From contig NZ_JAAKZC010000001.1 of assembly GCF_015230015.1 (NCBI RefSeq), positions 124,001-188,000 of the forward strand: a stretch of DNA of 64,000 nucleotides, written 5' to 3'. Source of the stretch: Campylobacter concisus (GTDB taxonomy: Bacteria; Campylobacterota; Campylobacteria; Campylobacterales; Campylobacteraceae). A program made the translations under genes and the position numbers. This document shows, in pieces, positions 8,738 through 17,614 of this stretch. A model generated the notes under the pieces. That model was not told the DNA's origin. It saw nothing but the letters and a program-made list of their open reading frames with translations, and did no database searches. Numbering within the stretch: the first letter of the stretch is position 1; the number at the start of each line of letters is the position of its first letter.

Positions 8738-9544
8738 ATGAGTGAAATTTTAGAGTTAAATTTTATGCAAAATGCCTTTATTGCGAGCATTTTAGTAAGC
8801 ATAATATGCGGCATGATAGGCTCGCTTGTCGTGATAAACAAGATGACTTTCATCGCTGGAGGCATCGCACACGGCGCGTATGGCGGCATAGGGCTTGCGT
8901 TTTTCTTCTCACTTGAGCCGCTGCTTGGAGCGAGCATATTTTCGCTGCTTCTAGCGCTCATAATAGCCACGATCACGCTAAAAGATAAGACAAACATCGA
9001 CTCCGTAATAGGCGCTATTTGGGCGATTGGCATGGCGATTGGCATCATCTTCATCGACCTAACGCCTGGCTATAACGCCGATCTTATGAGCTATCTTTTT
9101 GGTTCGATCCTTGCAGTTAGCGGCACAGATATTATCTTTATGAGCGTTTTAGACCTCTTGTTTTTGGCGCTCATCTCACTTTTTTACCGCCAGTTTGTGG
9201 CGATCAGCTTTGATGCGGAGTTTGCAAAACTTCGCGGGGTAAATACCACCTTTTTTCACTATTTGCTAGTTTGCATGATGGCGCTTTGCGTGGTGGCTAC
9301 TATCCGCGTGGTGGGGCTAATACTTGTCATCGCACTACTTACCATACCGCCTTATATTGCGCAAATTTTTGCCAAAAGGCTGGGGCTCATGATGCTAATC
9401 TCAACCATTTTTTCTATCATTTTTTGCTTTATCGGCCTTGTGATCAGCTTTTATTACAACCTCACAGGCGGAGCTAGCATCATCTTAGTCGCCTCACTTT
9501 GCTTTTTTGCATTTAGCTTTAAATTTAAAAGCTTGCGCTCGTAG
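8738..9544 (+). CDS. znuB: Zinc ABC transporter, permease subunit
   Basis: Cluster A-I metal permease (ABC-3 family), 268 aa with about eight hydrophobic segments. Conserved features include GGIAHGAYGGIGLAF, the DLTPGYNADLMSYLFGSIL loop, and AKLRGVNTTFFHYLLVCMMALCVVATIRVVGLILVIALL, the coupling-helix region that docks on ZnuC. Nine bases follow the znuC stop, with an AGAGAG ribosome site. It completes the operon znuA-NicO fusion-znuC-znuB. Its last 20 bases overlap the convergent MATE gene. Confidence 0.93.
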   Translation: MSEILELNFMQNAFIASILVSIICGMIGSLVVINKMTFIAGGIAHGAYGGIGLAFFFSLEPLLGASIFSLLLALIIATITLKDKTNIDSVIGAIWAIGMAIGIIFIDLTPGYNADLMSYLFGSILAVSGTDIIFMSVLDLLFLALISLFYRQFVAISFDAEFAKLRGVNTTFFHYLLVCMMALCVVATIRVVGLILVIALLTIPPYIAQIFAKRLGLMMLISTIFSIIFCFIGLVISFYYNLTGGASIILVASLCFFAFSFKFKSLRS

Positions 9545-10856
9545 CTCTTTTTAACCTAAAAAGCGTCCAAGCCAAAAAGCAAATCGCCGTAAAATAGACG
9601 CTAAAAAATAGCGCTAGCCACATAAATTTGATCTCAAGTCCTAGCCAAAAGACCGCTGCGTAAAAGAGTGAGCATTGAAGCACGAGCTGTCTAAAGCCAT
9701 TTAACAAAAAGATCGCTACTGGGCGTTTTATCGCCTGCAAAGTGCTGCCTGAGATGTTTATCGTGCCGTAAGCCATGTAGGCAAGTGAGTTGATGCCAAG
9801 GTAGAGTTTGGCTACCTCAAGCACGGCTGGCGTGCTGTCAAAGAGCCTGATCGCGCTCTCGCCAAAAAGCCTTATAAAGATGTAGGCAAAGACGCAGTAG
9901 ATGAGCAAAAAAAGAAGCGATAGTTTGTAGCACTGCAATGCTCTTTGAAAGCTCTTAGCGCCGTAGTTTCTTGAGATGATACTAAGCACTCCTGCTGCCA
10001 TGCCGATGGTTGGAAGCACTAAAATTTGCTCGATCCTTAAGGCTATGCCATAACCTGCCACTGCATTGACGCCGTAAAAGCTCACAAATTTTAAAAGTAC
10101 GAGCGAGCCAAGTGACATTGAGAGGTAGTTTAGACAAGCTGGCAAGGCTTGCTTTAGTATCTTTGCCCAGACGGCGAAATTTGGTACGAAGTAGCCTAAA
10201 TTTCTAGGATCTATCATCTTGCTCTTTCTAACTTTAAAAAAGAGGTAGATCATACCTAAAAACTGCACGCTAGCCGTTGCTAGAGCAAGGCCCTTTACGC
10301 CAAGATCAAAGCTAAAGGCAAAAAGATAGCAAAAAAATGCATTGATAAAAAGGCCGCAAAATAGCCAGTTGCGGTAGCTTTTAGTATCGCCAAGCGCGAC
10401 TAGAACGCCGTTAAGCGATTTTATAAGCAAGAAAAATGGAGCTGCAAGAAAGATGACACCAGCGTAGTCAAGTGCCTCTTTGATGTAGTGATGATCGGCG
10501 CCTAAAAGAATTAGTAAATTTGGCGCTAGCAAGTAGCCACATAGCCCCATAAATAGGGCAAAAAGAAGCACAAAGACGATGCCATTTGAGGCGTAAAGTT
10601 TAGCCAATTTTGGTTTGTTTGCGCCTAGACTATTGCCTATTAGCGCGGTGAGTGCCGAGCCAAAGCCAAGCCCGATGCCAACGATACTTAGATAGAGCAA
10701 AAAACTCATCGCCATGCCAGCAACTGCTATGGTAGAAATTTTAGCGGCGAAAAATGTGCCAGTGACGTTGTAAAGGGTGTTAAACATCATGCCCACGCCA
10801 GCTGGCAGTGAGAGTGAGATGATTAGTTTATTTAGTGGGTCTTTTAGTAAGTCCAA
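9525..10856 (-). CDS. MATE-family multidrug/Na+ efflux transporter
   Basis: A 443-aa membrane protein with twelve hydrophobic segments and two MatE domains, starting MDLLKDPLNKLIISLSLPAGVGMMFNTLYN. The segment GLGFGSALTALIGNSLGANKP and its counterpart in the second half are typical of the MATE fold. Such proteins export cationic drugs or metabolites in exchange for Na+ or H+; the substrate here is unknown. The start is TTG with AAGAAGG just upstream. It is 12 bp downstream of the VOC gene and probably co-transcribed with it. Confidence 0.88.
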   Translation of the reverse strand: MDLLKDPLNKLIISLSLPAGVGMMFNTLYNVTGTFFAAKISTIAVAGMAMSFLLYLSIVGIGLGFGSALTALIGNSLGANKPKLAKLYASNGIVFVLLFALFMGLCGYLLAPNLLILLGADHHYIKEALDYAGVIFLAAPFFLLIKSLNGVLVALGDTKSYRNWLFCGLFINAFFCYLFAFSFDLGVKGLALATASVQFLGMIYLFFKVRKSKMIDPRNLGYFVPNFAVWAKILKQALPACLNYLSMSLGSLVLLKFVSFYGVNAVAGYGIALRIEQILVLPTIGMAAGVLSIISRNYGAKSFQRALQCYKLSLLFLLIYCVFAYIFIRLFGESAIRLFDSTPAVLEVAKLYLGINSLAYMAYGTINISGSTLQAIKRPVAIFLLNGFRQLVLQCSLFYAAVFWLGLEIKFMWLALFFSVYFTAICFLAWTLFRLKRATSASF

Positions 10857-10868
10857 GCAGCCTTCTTG

Positions 10869-11249
10869 TTAAATTTCATATGAGCTAAGTTCTATCAAAT
10901 TTCCATCAAAGTCGTAAATATATAAACTCTTCATTGCCCCAAGTGCTCCATTTCGCCTAACGACGCCAAGCTCGATCTCTACGCCTTTTGCAAGAAGCTC
11001 TGAGCGCACGTCTTCTATGTTGTCTTCAACTATTAAACATATATCAGCACTGCCCTTTGTTGGATGCTTTGCCGCAGGTAAAAACTCGCCCTCAAACCTA
11101 TGTAAATTTATCTTTTGTGAGCCAAAATTTAGGCTAATGTGACCGTCTTTCTGAGCTAGTCGCATGCCTAAAATGTCGCAGTAAAATTTAAGCGCCTCTT
11201 TAACGTCGCTTACTACGATCACGATGTGATCTAAATTTTTTATCTGCAT
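10869..11249 (-). CDS. VOC-family protein (glyoxalase/dioxygenase superfamily)
   Basis: A 126-aa single-unit VOC protein with two beta-alpha-beta-beta-beta motifs. The start, IKNLDHIVIVVSDVKEALKFYCDILGMRL, carries the first metal-ligand His, INLHR supplies a second, and SLYIYDFDGNLIELSSYE supplies the Glu. These positions match glyoxalase I-like and fosfomycin-resistance-like enzymes; ring-cleaving dioxygenases are larger. The substrate is unknown. A metal-dependent isomerase or lyase is the likely class. Confidence 0.8.
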   Translation of the reverse strand: MQIKNLDHIVIVVSDVKEALKFYCDILGMRLAQKDGHISLNFGSQKINLHRFEGEFLPAAKHPTKGSADICLIVEDNIEDVRSELLAKGVEIELGVVRRNGALGAMKSLYIYDFDGNLIELSSYEI

Positions 11250-11263
11250 TTTGGCTCACATTT

Positions 11264-11989
11264 TTATTTTTGATCTCTTAAAGCCCTTTTTCTAGCGTAG
11301 ATATTTAGGCATTCAACCGCTAGTGAGAAGCCCATCGCAAAGTAGATGTAGCCTTTTGGCACATGCACGCCAAAGCCATCAAGCACGAGCGCAAAGCCAA
11401 CAAGCACCAAAAAGGCAAGTGCGAGCATTTTTATCGTTGGGTTGTTATCGACAAATTCTGAGATCGCCTTTGAGGCAAACATCATCACACCAACTGCGAT
11501 GATGACGGCAAGTATCATGATATCGATATGTTGAGCCATACCAACTGCGGTGATAACGCTATCAAGAGAGAATACTATGTCTAAAATACCTATTTCTAGG
11601 ATAGTCGCAAAAAATCCTGGATGAGATTTGCTCTCGTGAGCCTCTTCATGCTTGCCAGTGGCGTTTGCGTGGATCTCCATTGATGATTTTACTATCAAAA
11701 ATAGACCGCCTATTATGAGCACTAGATCGCGCCCAGTGATGCTAAGCTCGCCTATGCTAAAGAGCGGCTTTGTAAGCTTCATGATCCAAAATAGCGAAAG
11801 TAGCAGTATGATCCTAGTGATCATCGCAAAGCCAAGCCCTAAAATGCGGCCTTTGCCCCTTTGCTCTGGTGGCAGTTTGCCTACTAAAATAGCGATAAAT
11901 ATGATGTTATCTATGCCTAAAACTATCTCCAAGCCAGTTAGCGTAAGTAGCGATATCCACGCCTCTGGCGAACTTATCCATTCAAACAT
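11264..11989 (-). CDS. TerC-family integral membrane protein
   Basis: A 241-aa membrane protein of the TerC/Alx group. The N-terminus MFEWISSPEAWISLLTLTGLEIVLGIDNIIFIAIL and the mid-protein ILDIVFSLDSVITAVGM contain the paired membrane acidic residues (E/D and D) that mark the family. The central loop is rich in His and Glu (HANATGKHEEAHESKSH). TerC/Alx proteins are linked to tellurite resistance and Mn(II) export at the cytoplasmic membrane. No Alx-type riboswitch is seen, because the start overlaps the end of purN by 8 bp. Confidence 0.88.
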   Translation of the reverse strand: MFEWISSPEAWISLLTLTGLEIVLGIDNIIFIAILVGKLPPEQRGKGRILGLGFAMITRIILLLSLFWIMKLTKPLFSIGELSITGRDLVLIIGGLFLIVKSSMEIHANATGKHEEAHESKSHPGFFATILEIGILDIVFSLDSVITAVGMAQHIDIMILAVIIAVGVMMFASKAISEFVDNNPTIKMLALAFLVLVGFALVLDGFGVHVPKGYIYFAMGFSLAVECLNIYARKRALRDQK

Positions 11990-12572
11990 TCGTTGTTTCC
12001 TTTGTTAAGATTTTTATTATGCTTTGGGGCAAAATTTCATGCTCTATGGCGTGAATTTTAGCCTCCCAAGTCTCCAAGCTCATGCCATCTTCACGCTCAA
12101 ACGCCCTTTGCGCGATCAGTTTGCCCCCGTCAAGCTCCTCACTCACATAATGCACGCTCACACCGCCTATCATCATGTCGCTCTCAAAGCTCTCCTTTAT
12201 CGCATGCGCGCCCTTAAAAAGCGGTAGGATAGAGGGATGAAGGTTTATGGCTTTGATCTGTGCCGTGAAAACCGGCGTTAGTATCCGCATAAAGCCTGCA
12301 AGCACCGTTAGATCAGCCCCACTTTTTAAAATTTGCTCCACCAAAGCGGCGTCAAATTCCTCACGATTTTTAAATTTAGCGCTTTCTATTATCGTCGTTT
12401 CAAGCCCAAATTTTTTAGCACGCTCTATGCCAAATGCACCAGGCTTGTTACAGATACAAAGGCAAACTTCGATCTTTACGCCGTTAAAAATTTGATTATG
12501 AACTTTTTTAAGTATCGCTTCTAAATTTGAGCCACTGCCGCTAAAAAGCACGGCTATCTTTTTTGTAAGCAT
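11982..12572 (-). CDS. purN: Phosphoribosylglycinamide formyltransferase
   Basis: Folate-dependent GAR transformylase of purine synthesis, 196 aa. The phosphate-binding loop LFSGSGSNLEAIL and the catalytic block INLHPSILPLFKGAHAI (Asn and His of the active site) are present, as is GGVSVHYVSEELDGGKLI with the catalytic Asp. It overlaps nnrDE upstream by 19 bp and TerC downstream by 8 bp, so all three are probably read from one message. The other purine gene in the window is purF at 53.4 kb. Confidence 0.94.
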   Translation of the reverse strand: MLTKKIAVLFSGSGSNLEAILKKVHNQIFNGVKIEVCLCICNKPGAFGIERAKKFGLETTIIESAKFKNREEFDAALVEQILKSGADLTVLAGFMRILTPVFTAQIKAINLHPSILPLFKGAHAIKESFESDMMIGGVSVHYVSEELDGGKLIAQRAFEREDGMSLETWEAKIHAIEHEILPQSIIKILTKETTNV

Positions 12573-13957
12573 TTTACTCCTTTGATGATGTCTGTTGGCT
12601 CTAGCGCGTAGCTGTTTTTGCCAAAATTTCTAAGGCTAAGCGCGTGAGCTAAAGTGGCTGAAATGGCAGCACCAAGAGGCTCGTAGTCCTGAGCCAAAAG
12701 TGCTAGCACAAGACCGCTTAGCACGTCGCCACTTCCGCCTTTTGCAAGCGTGTTTTTGCCATAAGGCATGACGTAAATTTGCCCCTCTTTGGCGATTATA
12801 GTGTTTGCCCCTTTTAGCACAAGAACGGCATTAAATTTCTCGCTCCAAGCCTTAGCGTAAGCGTATCTGTTTTCTTGCAAGGTTTGCACATCTATATCGG
12901 CTATTTTGCAAATTTTTAAAAGCGAGCAAAACTCCTTTGGATGAGGTGTCAAGACGCAGTTTTTGCTTAGTAGATCAAGTACTTTTGGGCTGTAAAAGAT
13001 ATCAGCGTCAAGCACAAGCTTTTTGCCCTTTAAATTTTGCACCTCAAGCTCTTCTACGCCATTTTTACCAAGCCCCATACCAAGGGCTCCAGCGTTCATT
13101 TTCTCGCTTATCTTGCTAGCTTGCATGATATGCGTTGGTAAATTTAAACTCTGCTCGCCTATCACGCTAACTAGCCCAGCCCCAAAGGCAAATGCCGCCT
13201 TTGCGCAAAGCTTGCTTGCTCCCAGGTGCTCGCCAGATATGATAAATGCGTGGCCAAAGTCGCCCTTATTTACGCACTGATTTTTTCTATCTGGTAGCTC
13301 AAGATCGCATTTTTCAAGCAGGTGATAGTCGCTTTTGCACTCGTAGTTTTGCGAGCTTACGCCAAGAGTGGCGACCTTTATCTTGCCAACGTAGTCCTTT
13401 GCCGCGTCGCTATAAAGCCCTAGTTTTTTAGCTCCCATCGTGATAGTAGCGCCTGCTTTTACGCAAGCGCCAAGCACCTTGCCATCGTTACTTAGCCCAC
13501 TTGGCACGTCGCAAGCGATGATGTAAGCAGGGCTAGCGTTTATCTTTGAGATGAGAGTGACTAAATTTTGATCCAAAGCTCTATTTAGTCCTGAGCCAAA
13601 AAGCCCGTCTATGACGCATTTTGCACTATTTAAGCTATTTTCTACCTCTTTGCTCTCACGCACACCAGCAAATTTAGCTCGCTCGAGCTGTTTGGCGGCT
13701 AGTGGCTTTAAATTTTTACTAGCTAGGATAAATTCACACTCATACTCGCCCTCTAGCATCCTTAAAGCACAAAGCACGTCAGCGCCGTTGTTTCCGCCAC
13801 CGCAAACACCAAGCACTCTCTCGCCTTTTTTAAATTTCTTACGGATAAAATTTGCTATGGCTGTGGCTGCATTTTCCATTAAAAGCTCTTCGCTAAGGCC
13901 AAATTTCTCGCTCGCTAGCTCGTCCAAAACTCTCGTGTCTAAATATAAATTTTTCAT
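12554..13957 (-). CDS. nnrDE: Bifunctional NAD(P)H-hydrate epimerase/dehydratase
   Basis: A 467-aa metabolite-repair enzyme. The N-terminal YjeF_N domain (about residues 1-200) contains LLMENAATAIANFI and GVCGGGNNGADVLCALRML and epimerises damaged NAD(P)H hydrates. The C-terminal ribokinase-like domain (about 220-460) contains VLTPHPKEFCSLL, VLVLKGANTII and KGGSGDVLSGLVLALLAQ and dehydrates the S form using ATP or ADP. Both halves look intact. It is followed by purN with overlap and preceded by the comM-like gene at one-base spacing, so it sits in the middle of a long minus-strand operon. Confidence 0.93.
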   Translation of the reverse strand: MKNLYLDTRVLDELASEKFGLSEELLMENAATAIANFIRKKFKKGERVLGVCGGGNNGADVLCALRMLEGEYECEFILASKNLKPLAAKQLERAKFAGVRESKEVENSLNSAKCVIDGLFGSGLNRALDQNLVTLISKINASPAYIIACDVPSGLSNDGKVLGACVKAGATITMGAKKLGLYSDAAKDYVGKIKVATLGVSSQNYECKSDYHLLEKCDLELPDRKNQCVNKGDFGHAFIISGEHLGASKLCAKAAFAFGAGLVSVIGEQSLNLPTHIMQASKISEKMNAGALGMGLGKNGVEELEVQNLKGKKLVLDADIFYSPKVLDLLSKNCVLTPHPKEFCSLLKICKIADIDVQTLQENRYAYAKAWSEKFNAVLVLKGANTIIAKEGQIYVMPYGKNTLAKGGSGDVLSGLVLALLAQDYEPLGAAISATLAHALSLRNFGKNSYALEPTDIIKGVKCLQKR

Positions 13958-13958
13958 T

Positions 13959-15464
13959 CTATGCCCTAAAACTAAGCGCCTCTAAGATGTGCGGCTTTAA
14001 AATTTGCTCACTCTCATCAAGATCGGCGATGCTTCTAGCCACTCTAAGCGTCCTTTTTATGCCCCTTTGAGAGAGATTGTACTTCGTGGTGGCCTTTTGT
14101 AAAATTTCACTTGCCTCAGCGTCTAGCGTGCAAAATTTAGCCACCTGCGCGTCATTTAGCTTGCCATTTAGCTCCATTTGATCACGCTTTTTTTGAAATA
14201 TAAAGGCTTTTAAAACCATCTCGCTCATCTGCTGCGAGCTCAAACTAGCCTTGTCGCTTGGCGAGCTCTCGTCCATCGCGACTTTCAAGTCTATACGGTC
14301 AAGCACTGGGGCAGAAATTTTGGCTTTGTAGTTTTTGATCTCATTTTCACTGCATTTGCAGTTTAGATTGCGTGAGAATAAATTTCCACAAGGGCATGGA
14401 TTTTGTGCGGCGACGAAGATAAATTTAGTCTCATATGTCACTTTTGAATTTACCCTTGCAATGTGGATTTGATTATCTTCAAGTGGCTCTCTTAGGCTTT
14501 CTATCACCTGTTTAGGAAAGTGTGGGAACTCATCAAAAAATAGCACTCCGCCATTTGCAAGTGCGATCTCACCGATCTTAGCGACGTTTGAGCCACCGCC
14601 AAAGATCGAGCTTTTTGTCGAGGTGTGATGTGGTGAGCGAAAGGCTCTAGTGCTTGTAAATTCGCTATCTTGCAAATTTAGCGAGCGGTAGGCGGCCGAC
14701 TTTAGCACTTCTTCTAGGCTTTGTGGCGCCATGATATAAACTAGGCGTTTTGCGCACATGCTCTTGCCGCTGCCTGGGCTGCCTTCAAATAGGATATTGT
14801 GCATGCCAACGGCTGCGATGACGCAGGCTCTTTTGGCTCTACCTTGACCCAAAACGTCCTTAAAATCAAGCTCGTAATTTAAATTTGGAACATATTTTTT
14901 GCCGCCAACTTCTATCACATTTGAAAATAGCTCGTGCGTGGCGTTAAAATGAGTGCTTTTAGCAAATTCTGCGTCGCTAAAAAACTTTATCGCCTCTTCT
15001 AGTGTGCCAACGCCGTAAATTTCTAAATTTGGGATCATAGAAGCTTTGGGCGCTATCTCACTAGGCACTAAAATTTTTGCATTTTGCACCTGCGTGCTTA
15101 AAAAAAGTAGGATCGAGAATAAATTTGCCGTGCTTTTTACGCTGCCGTCTAGCCCAAGCTCGCCAAAAACAAAAATTTTCTCTAAGCTTTTTGCCTTTTG
15201 AAGGGCGATGAGAAGGGCTATGCTTAGATCAAAGTGTGAGCCACTTTTTGGTAGGTCTGAGGGGGATAAATTTATGGTTATTTTTTGCGCTGGAAAGGCA
15301 AAGTCAAGTGCCAAAAGTGCCGCCTTTACGCGCTCTGTGCTCTCTTTGATGCTAGTGCTTGCAAGACCCACGATGCTAAAGCCAGGAAGCCCACGAGAAA
15401 AGATCGACTCAACATCAATGATCTTTAGTCCATCGCCGTATGTAGCACATTTTAAGGACTTCAT
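13959..15464 (-). CDS. comM: YifB/ComM-family Mg-chelatase-like AAA ATPase
   Basis: A 501-aa protein with an N-terminal Lon-protease-like ChlI domain (GLPGFSIVGLASTSIKESTERVKAAL) and a central AAA+ module: Walker A LFEGSPGSGKSMCAK and Walker B GGVLFFDEFPHF, followed by the C-terminal Mg-chelatase subdomain (LSQRGIKRTLRVARSIADL). A CPCGN stretch near the sensor region is typical of the family. ComM acts as a branch-migration helicase during natural transformation in Vibrio. Campylobacter are naturally competent, so this role is plausible here. Its ATG overlaps the def stop (ATGA). Confidence 0.9.
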   Translation of the reverse strand: MKSLKCATYGDGLKIIDVESIFSRGLPGFSIVGLASTSIKESTERVKAALLALDFAFPAQKITINLSPSDLPKSGSHFDLSIALLIALQKAKSLEKIFVFGELGLDGSVKSTANLFSILLFLSTQVQNAKILVPSEIAPKASMIPNLEIYGVGTLEEAIKFFSDAEFAKSTHFNATHELFSNVIEVGGKKYVPNLNYELDFKDVLGQGRAKRACVIAAVGMHNILFEGSPGSGKSMCAKRLVYIMAPQSLEEVLKSAAYRSLNLQDSEFTSTRAFRSPHHTSTKSSIFGGGSNVAKIGEIALANGGVLFFDEFPHFPKQVIESLREPLEDNQIHIARVNSKVTYETKFIFVAAQNPCPCGNLFSRNLNCKCSENEIKNYKAKISAPVLDRIDLKVAMDESSPSDKASLSSQQMSEMVLKAFIFQKKRDQMELNGKLNDAQVAKFCTLDAEASEILQKATTKYNLSQRGIKRTLRVARSIADLDESEQILKPHILEALSFRA

Positions 15465-15979
15465 GATGTCTTTTCTTTTTTTTGCTTTTTGTATTCCTTG
15501 TCGAATTTTTTGCGTTTGTTAAAGCCTATTTTTTCTATAAAAAGATGTCCGTCTAGGTGGTCATTTTCATGCTGGATAGCGATCGCTAGTAGCCCGTCAG
15601 TTTTTAAGGTCTGCTCTTTGCCAAAGCGGTCTTGAAATTTGATGCTAACGACCTCACTTCGCTTAACGTCCTCGTAGTAGCCAGGCACGCTAAGGCAGCC
15701 CTCTTGATAGACGCACTCGCCCTCACGTAGCTCAAATTTTGGGTTTATGATCTCGATTAAATTTTCTTTATCTTGCACGCCCTCTTCGTTGGCTAAATTT
15801 ATGATGAAAATTCTCTTTGCAACGCCTATTTGTATGGCTGCAAGACCGATGCCCTCTTTTGCGATCATCGTCTCATACATATCATCAAGAAGTTTGTGAA
15901 GCTTCTCATCGAAAACCTCAACCTCTTTTGAAATTTCATAAAGTTTTTTATTTGGATAGGATAAAACTTCTAGGATCAA
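15461..15979 (-). CDS. def: Peptide deformylase
   Basis: Removes the formyl group from nascent N-terminal Met. The 172-aa protein has all three motifs: GIGLAAIQIG, QEGCLSVPG (metal-ligand Cys) and QHENDHLDG (the HExxH metal site). The C-terminus is Lys-rich (KKFDKEYKKQKKEKTS). The start is TTG at 15979, immediately after the stop of the GGDEF-domain gene. In C. jejuni, as I recall, def follows clpP directly; here a GGDEF-type gene lies between them. Confidence 0.95.
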   Translation of the reverse strand: MILEVLSYPNKKLYEISKEVEVFDEKLHKLLDDMYETMIAKEGIGLAAIQIGVAKRIFIINLANEEGVQDKENLIEIINPKFELREGECVYQEGCLSVPGYYEDVKRSEVVSIKFQDRFGKEQTLKTDGLLAIAIQHENDHLDGHLFIEKIGFNKRKKFDKEYKKQKKEKTS

Positions 15980-15980
15980 A

Positions 15981-17015
15981 CTAATTCTCTGCTTTCTCGT
16001 CTAAAAATAGTGGCTCATTTAGGTCTTGGTTGGTCTCTAGTTTGTCAAGTGCGTGAGATAGCAGCTCTTCGGTGCTCTTTGTCTTTGAGATCATGCTTGA
16101 GACGATCTGCACATCTAGTTTGCACTCTTCGTTGTCGATCTTCCATGGCATAGATGAGAGCATGTTTAAAATTCTCGCGCACGCTTGCTTTGTGCCGTTT
16201 TCGTCAGTGTATTTCATCACCATAGCAAAGCAGCCATCGCCGTAGTGTGCGACTATATCGCTTCTACGTGAAGTCCTTAAAAGAAGCTGTGACATGCTTT
16301 TAAACATATTGTTTCGCTCTTTTAAATTTTTAACGCGATTTGCAAATTTATCTTTTATCTTAACTAGCAAAAATGAGGCATTATAGCCGTAGCGCCTAAC
16401 AGACTCGATCTCGCTGCTTATGGTCGCTACTAGAAATTTCTTGTTATAGACCTCGTAGGTCGTGTCGTAGATCGACTGCTCTTCGATCGCCTTAAACATC
16501 TTGCCGACCTCTTCATAGCTCATCTTGATGACATCAAGGTGCTTATCCATGAGGTCGTTTAGCTTGATAAGGTCTTGGTTAAAGGCGCTTAAAACGTTTT
16601 GGAGCGCAAGGACATTTGTATTGTTCTTAAGCCCATCCATACGCTTTTGCACTAGGCCTCTCATAACGCCTAAATTTTTATAGATGAGCACGACAGCTTG
16701 AAGCATGCTCTTTATCTGGATAAAGCCTTGTTTTACCTCTTTTTCGATAGAGATGTTGCCATTTGTCGGCACTGAGCTTTCAGAATTTGCCACAATGATA
16801 TCGCCGATCTCTTTTCTAAACTCATCTGACTGCCCATCAAGCATTTTTTCAAAATATATTGAGTAGTTTGTCGGTGTAGATGGGACGTTGTCGTCACTTA
16901 ACTCGTGCAAAACGTCCTCTGAAAATTTATAGATATTTACCTTTTCTTTTTTGACAGCTGGTTTTGCTTCAGCTGCTTTTTTCTTTGGATCTGGTGCGTT
17001 ATCTATCTTTATCAC
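15981..17015 (-). CDS. Degenerate GGDEF-domain protein
   Basis: A 344-aa cytoplasmic protein. The N-terminal part (residues 30-130) has VPSTPTNYSIYFEKML, seen in front of GGDEF domains of several diguanylate cyclases, followed by helical sequence. The C-terminal half follows the GGDEF fold (YDTTYEVYNKKFLVATISSEIESVRRYGYNASFLLVKI), but the catalytic loop reads HYGDGCFAMV instead of GG[D/E]EF. Loss of the loop Glu suggests it does not make c-di-GMP; it may bind a nucleotide or only dimerise. The start is GTG. It sits between clpP and def and is probably co-transcribed with them. Confidence 0.75.
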   Translation of the reverse strand: MIKIDNAPDPKKKAAEAKPAVKKEKVNIYKFSEDVLHELSDDNVPSTPTNYSIYFEKMLDGQSDEFRKEIGDIIVANSESSVPTNGNISIEKEVKQGFIQIKSMLQAVVLIYKNLGVMRGLVQKRMDGLKNNTNVLALQNVLSAFNQDLIKLNDLMDKHLDVIKMSYEEVGKMFKAIEEQSIYDTTYEVYNKKFLVATISSEIESVRRYGYNASFLLVKIKDKFANRVKNLKERNNMFKSMSQLLLRTSRRSDIVAHYGDGCFAMVMKYTDENGTKQACARILNMLSSMPWKIDNEECKLDVQIVSSMISKTKSTEELLSHALDKLETNQDLNEPLFLDEKAEN

Positions 17016-17023
17016 TTTGGGCC

Positions 17024-17614
17024 TTATTTAAAACTTTTCTCCAAAATTTTATCGACAAGTCCGTATTCTTTAGCCTCTGCTGAGCTCATAAAGAAGTCGC
17101 GCTCAGTATCTTTTACGATCTTGCTTAGCTTTTGGCCTGTATTTTTTGCCAAAATTCCATTTAAAATTTCTTTCAAACGTAAAATTTCACGTGCTTGTAT
17201 CTCGATATCAGTCGCTTGTCCTCTTGCGCCGCCAAGTGGTTGGTGTATCATGATACGAGAATTTGGCAGTGCATATCTCTTGCCAGGTGCGCCACAGCTT
17301 AGCAAAAACGCGCCCATACTAGCAGCCTGACCGATGCAGATCGTGCAAACATCTGGCTTTATATAGTTCATCGTGTCATAGATGCTAAAGCCACTTGTTA
17401 TCACTCCGCCTGGTGAGTTTATATAAAGGTAGATATCTTTGTCTGGATCTTCAGCCTCTAAAAATAGCAGCTGAGCGACGATAGAAGCAGCCATGCCGTC
17501 CTCTATCTCGCCACTTAGCATAACGATCCTGTCTTTTAAAAGACGGGAGTATATATCATAGCTTCGCTCACCTCTACTAGTTCTTTCAACTACGACAGGA
17601 ACGTAATAGCTCAT
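17024..17614 (-). CDS. clpP: ATP-dependent Clp protease proteolytic subunit
   Basis: Serine protease core of the ClpXP/ClpAP complexes, 196 aa. The catalytic Ser lies in [14 protein letters not shown], the His in [10 protein letters not shown], and the Asp later in [27 protein letters not shown] forms the oxyanion region. The ATG overlaps the tig stop by one base (TAATG), so translation is coupled to the trigger factor gene. The tig-clpP-def order with folE and fliI upstream is shared with C. jejuni. Confidence 0.96.
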   Translation of the reverse strand: MSYYVPVVVERTSRGERSYDIYSRLLKDRIVMLSGEIEDGMAASIVAQLLFLEAEDPDKDIYLYINSPGGVITSGFSIYDTMNYIKPDVCTICIGQAASMGAFLLSCGAPGKRYALPNSRIMIHQPLGGARGQATDIEIQAREILRLKEILNGILAKNTGQKLSKIVKDTERDFFMSSAEAKEYGLVDKILEKSFK

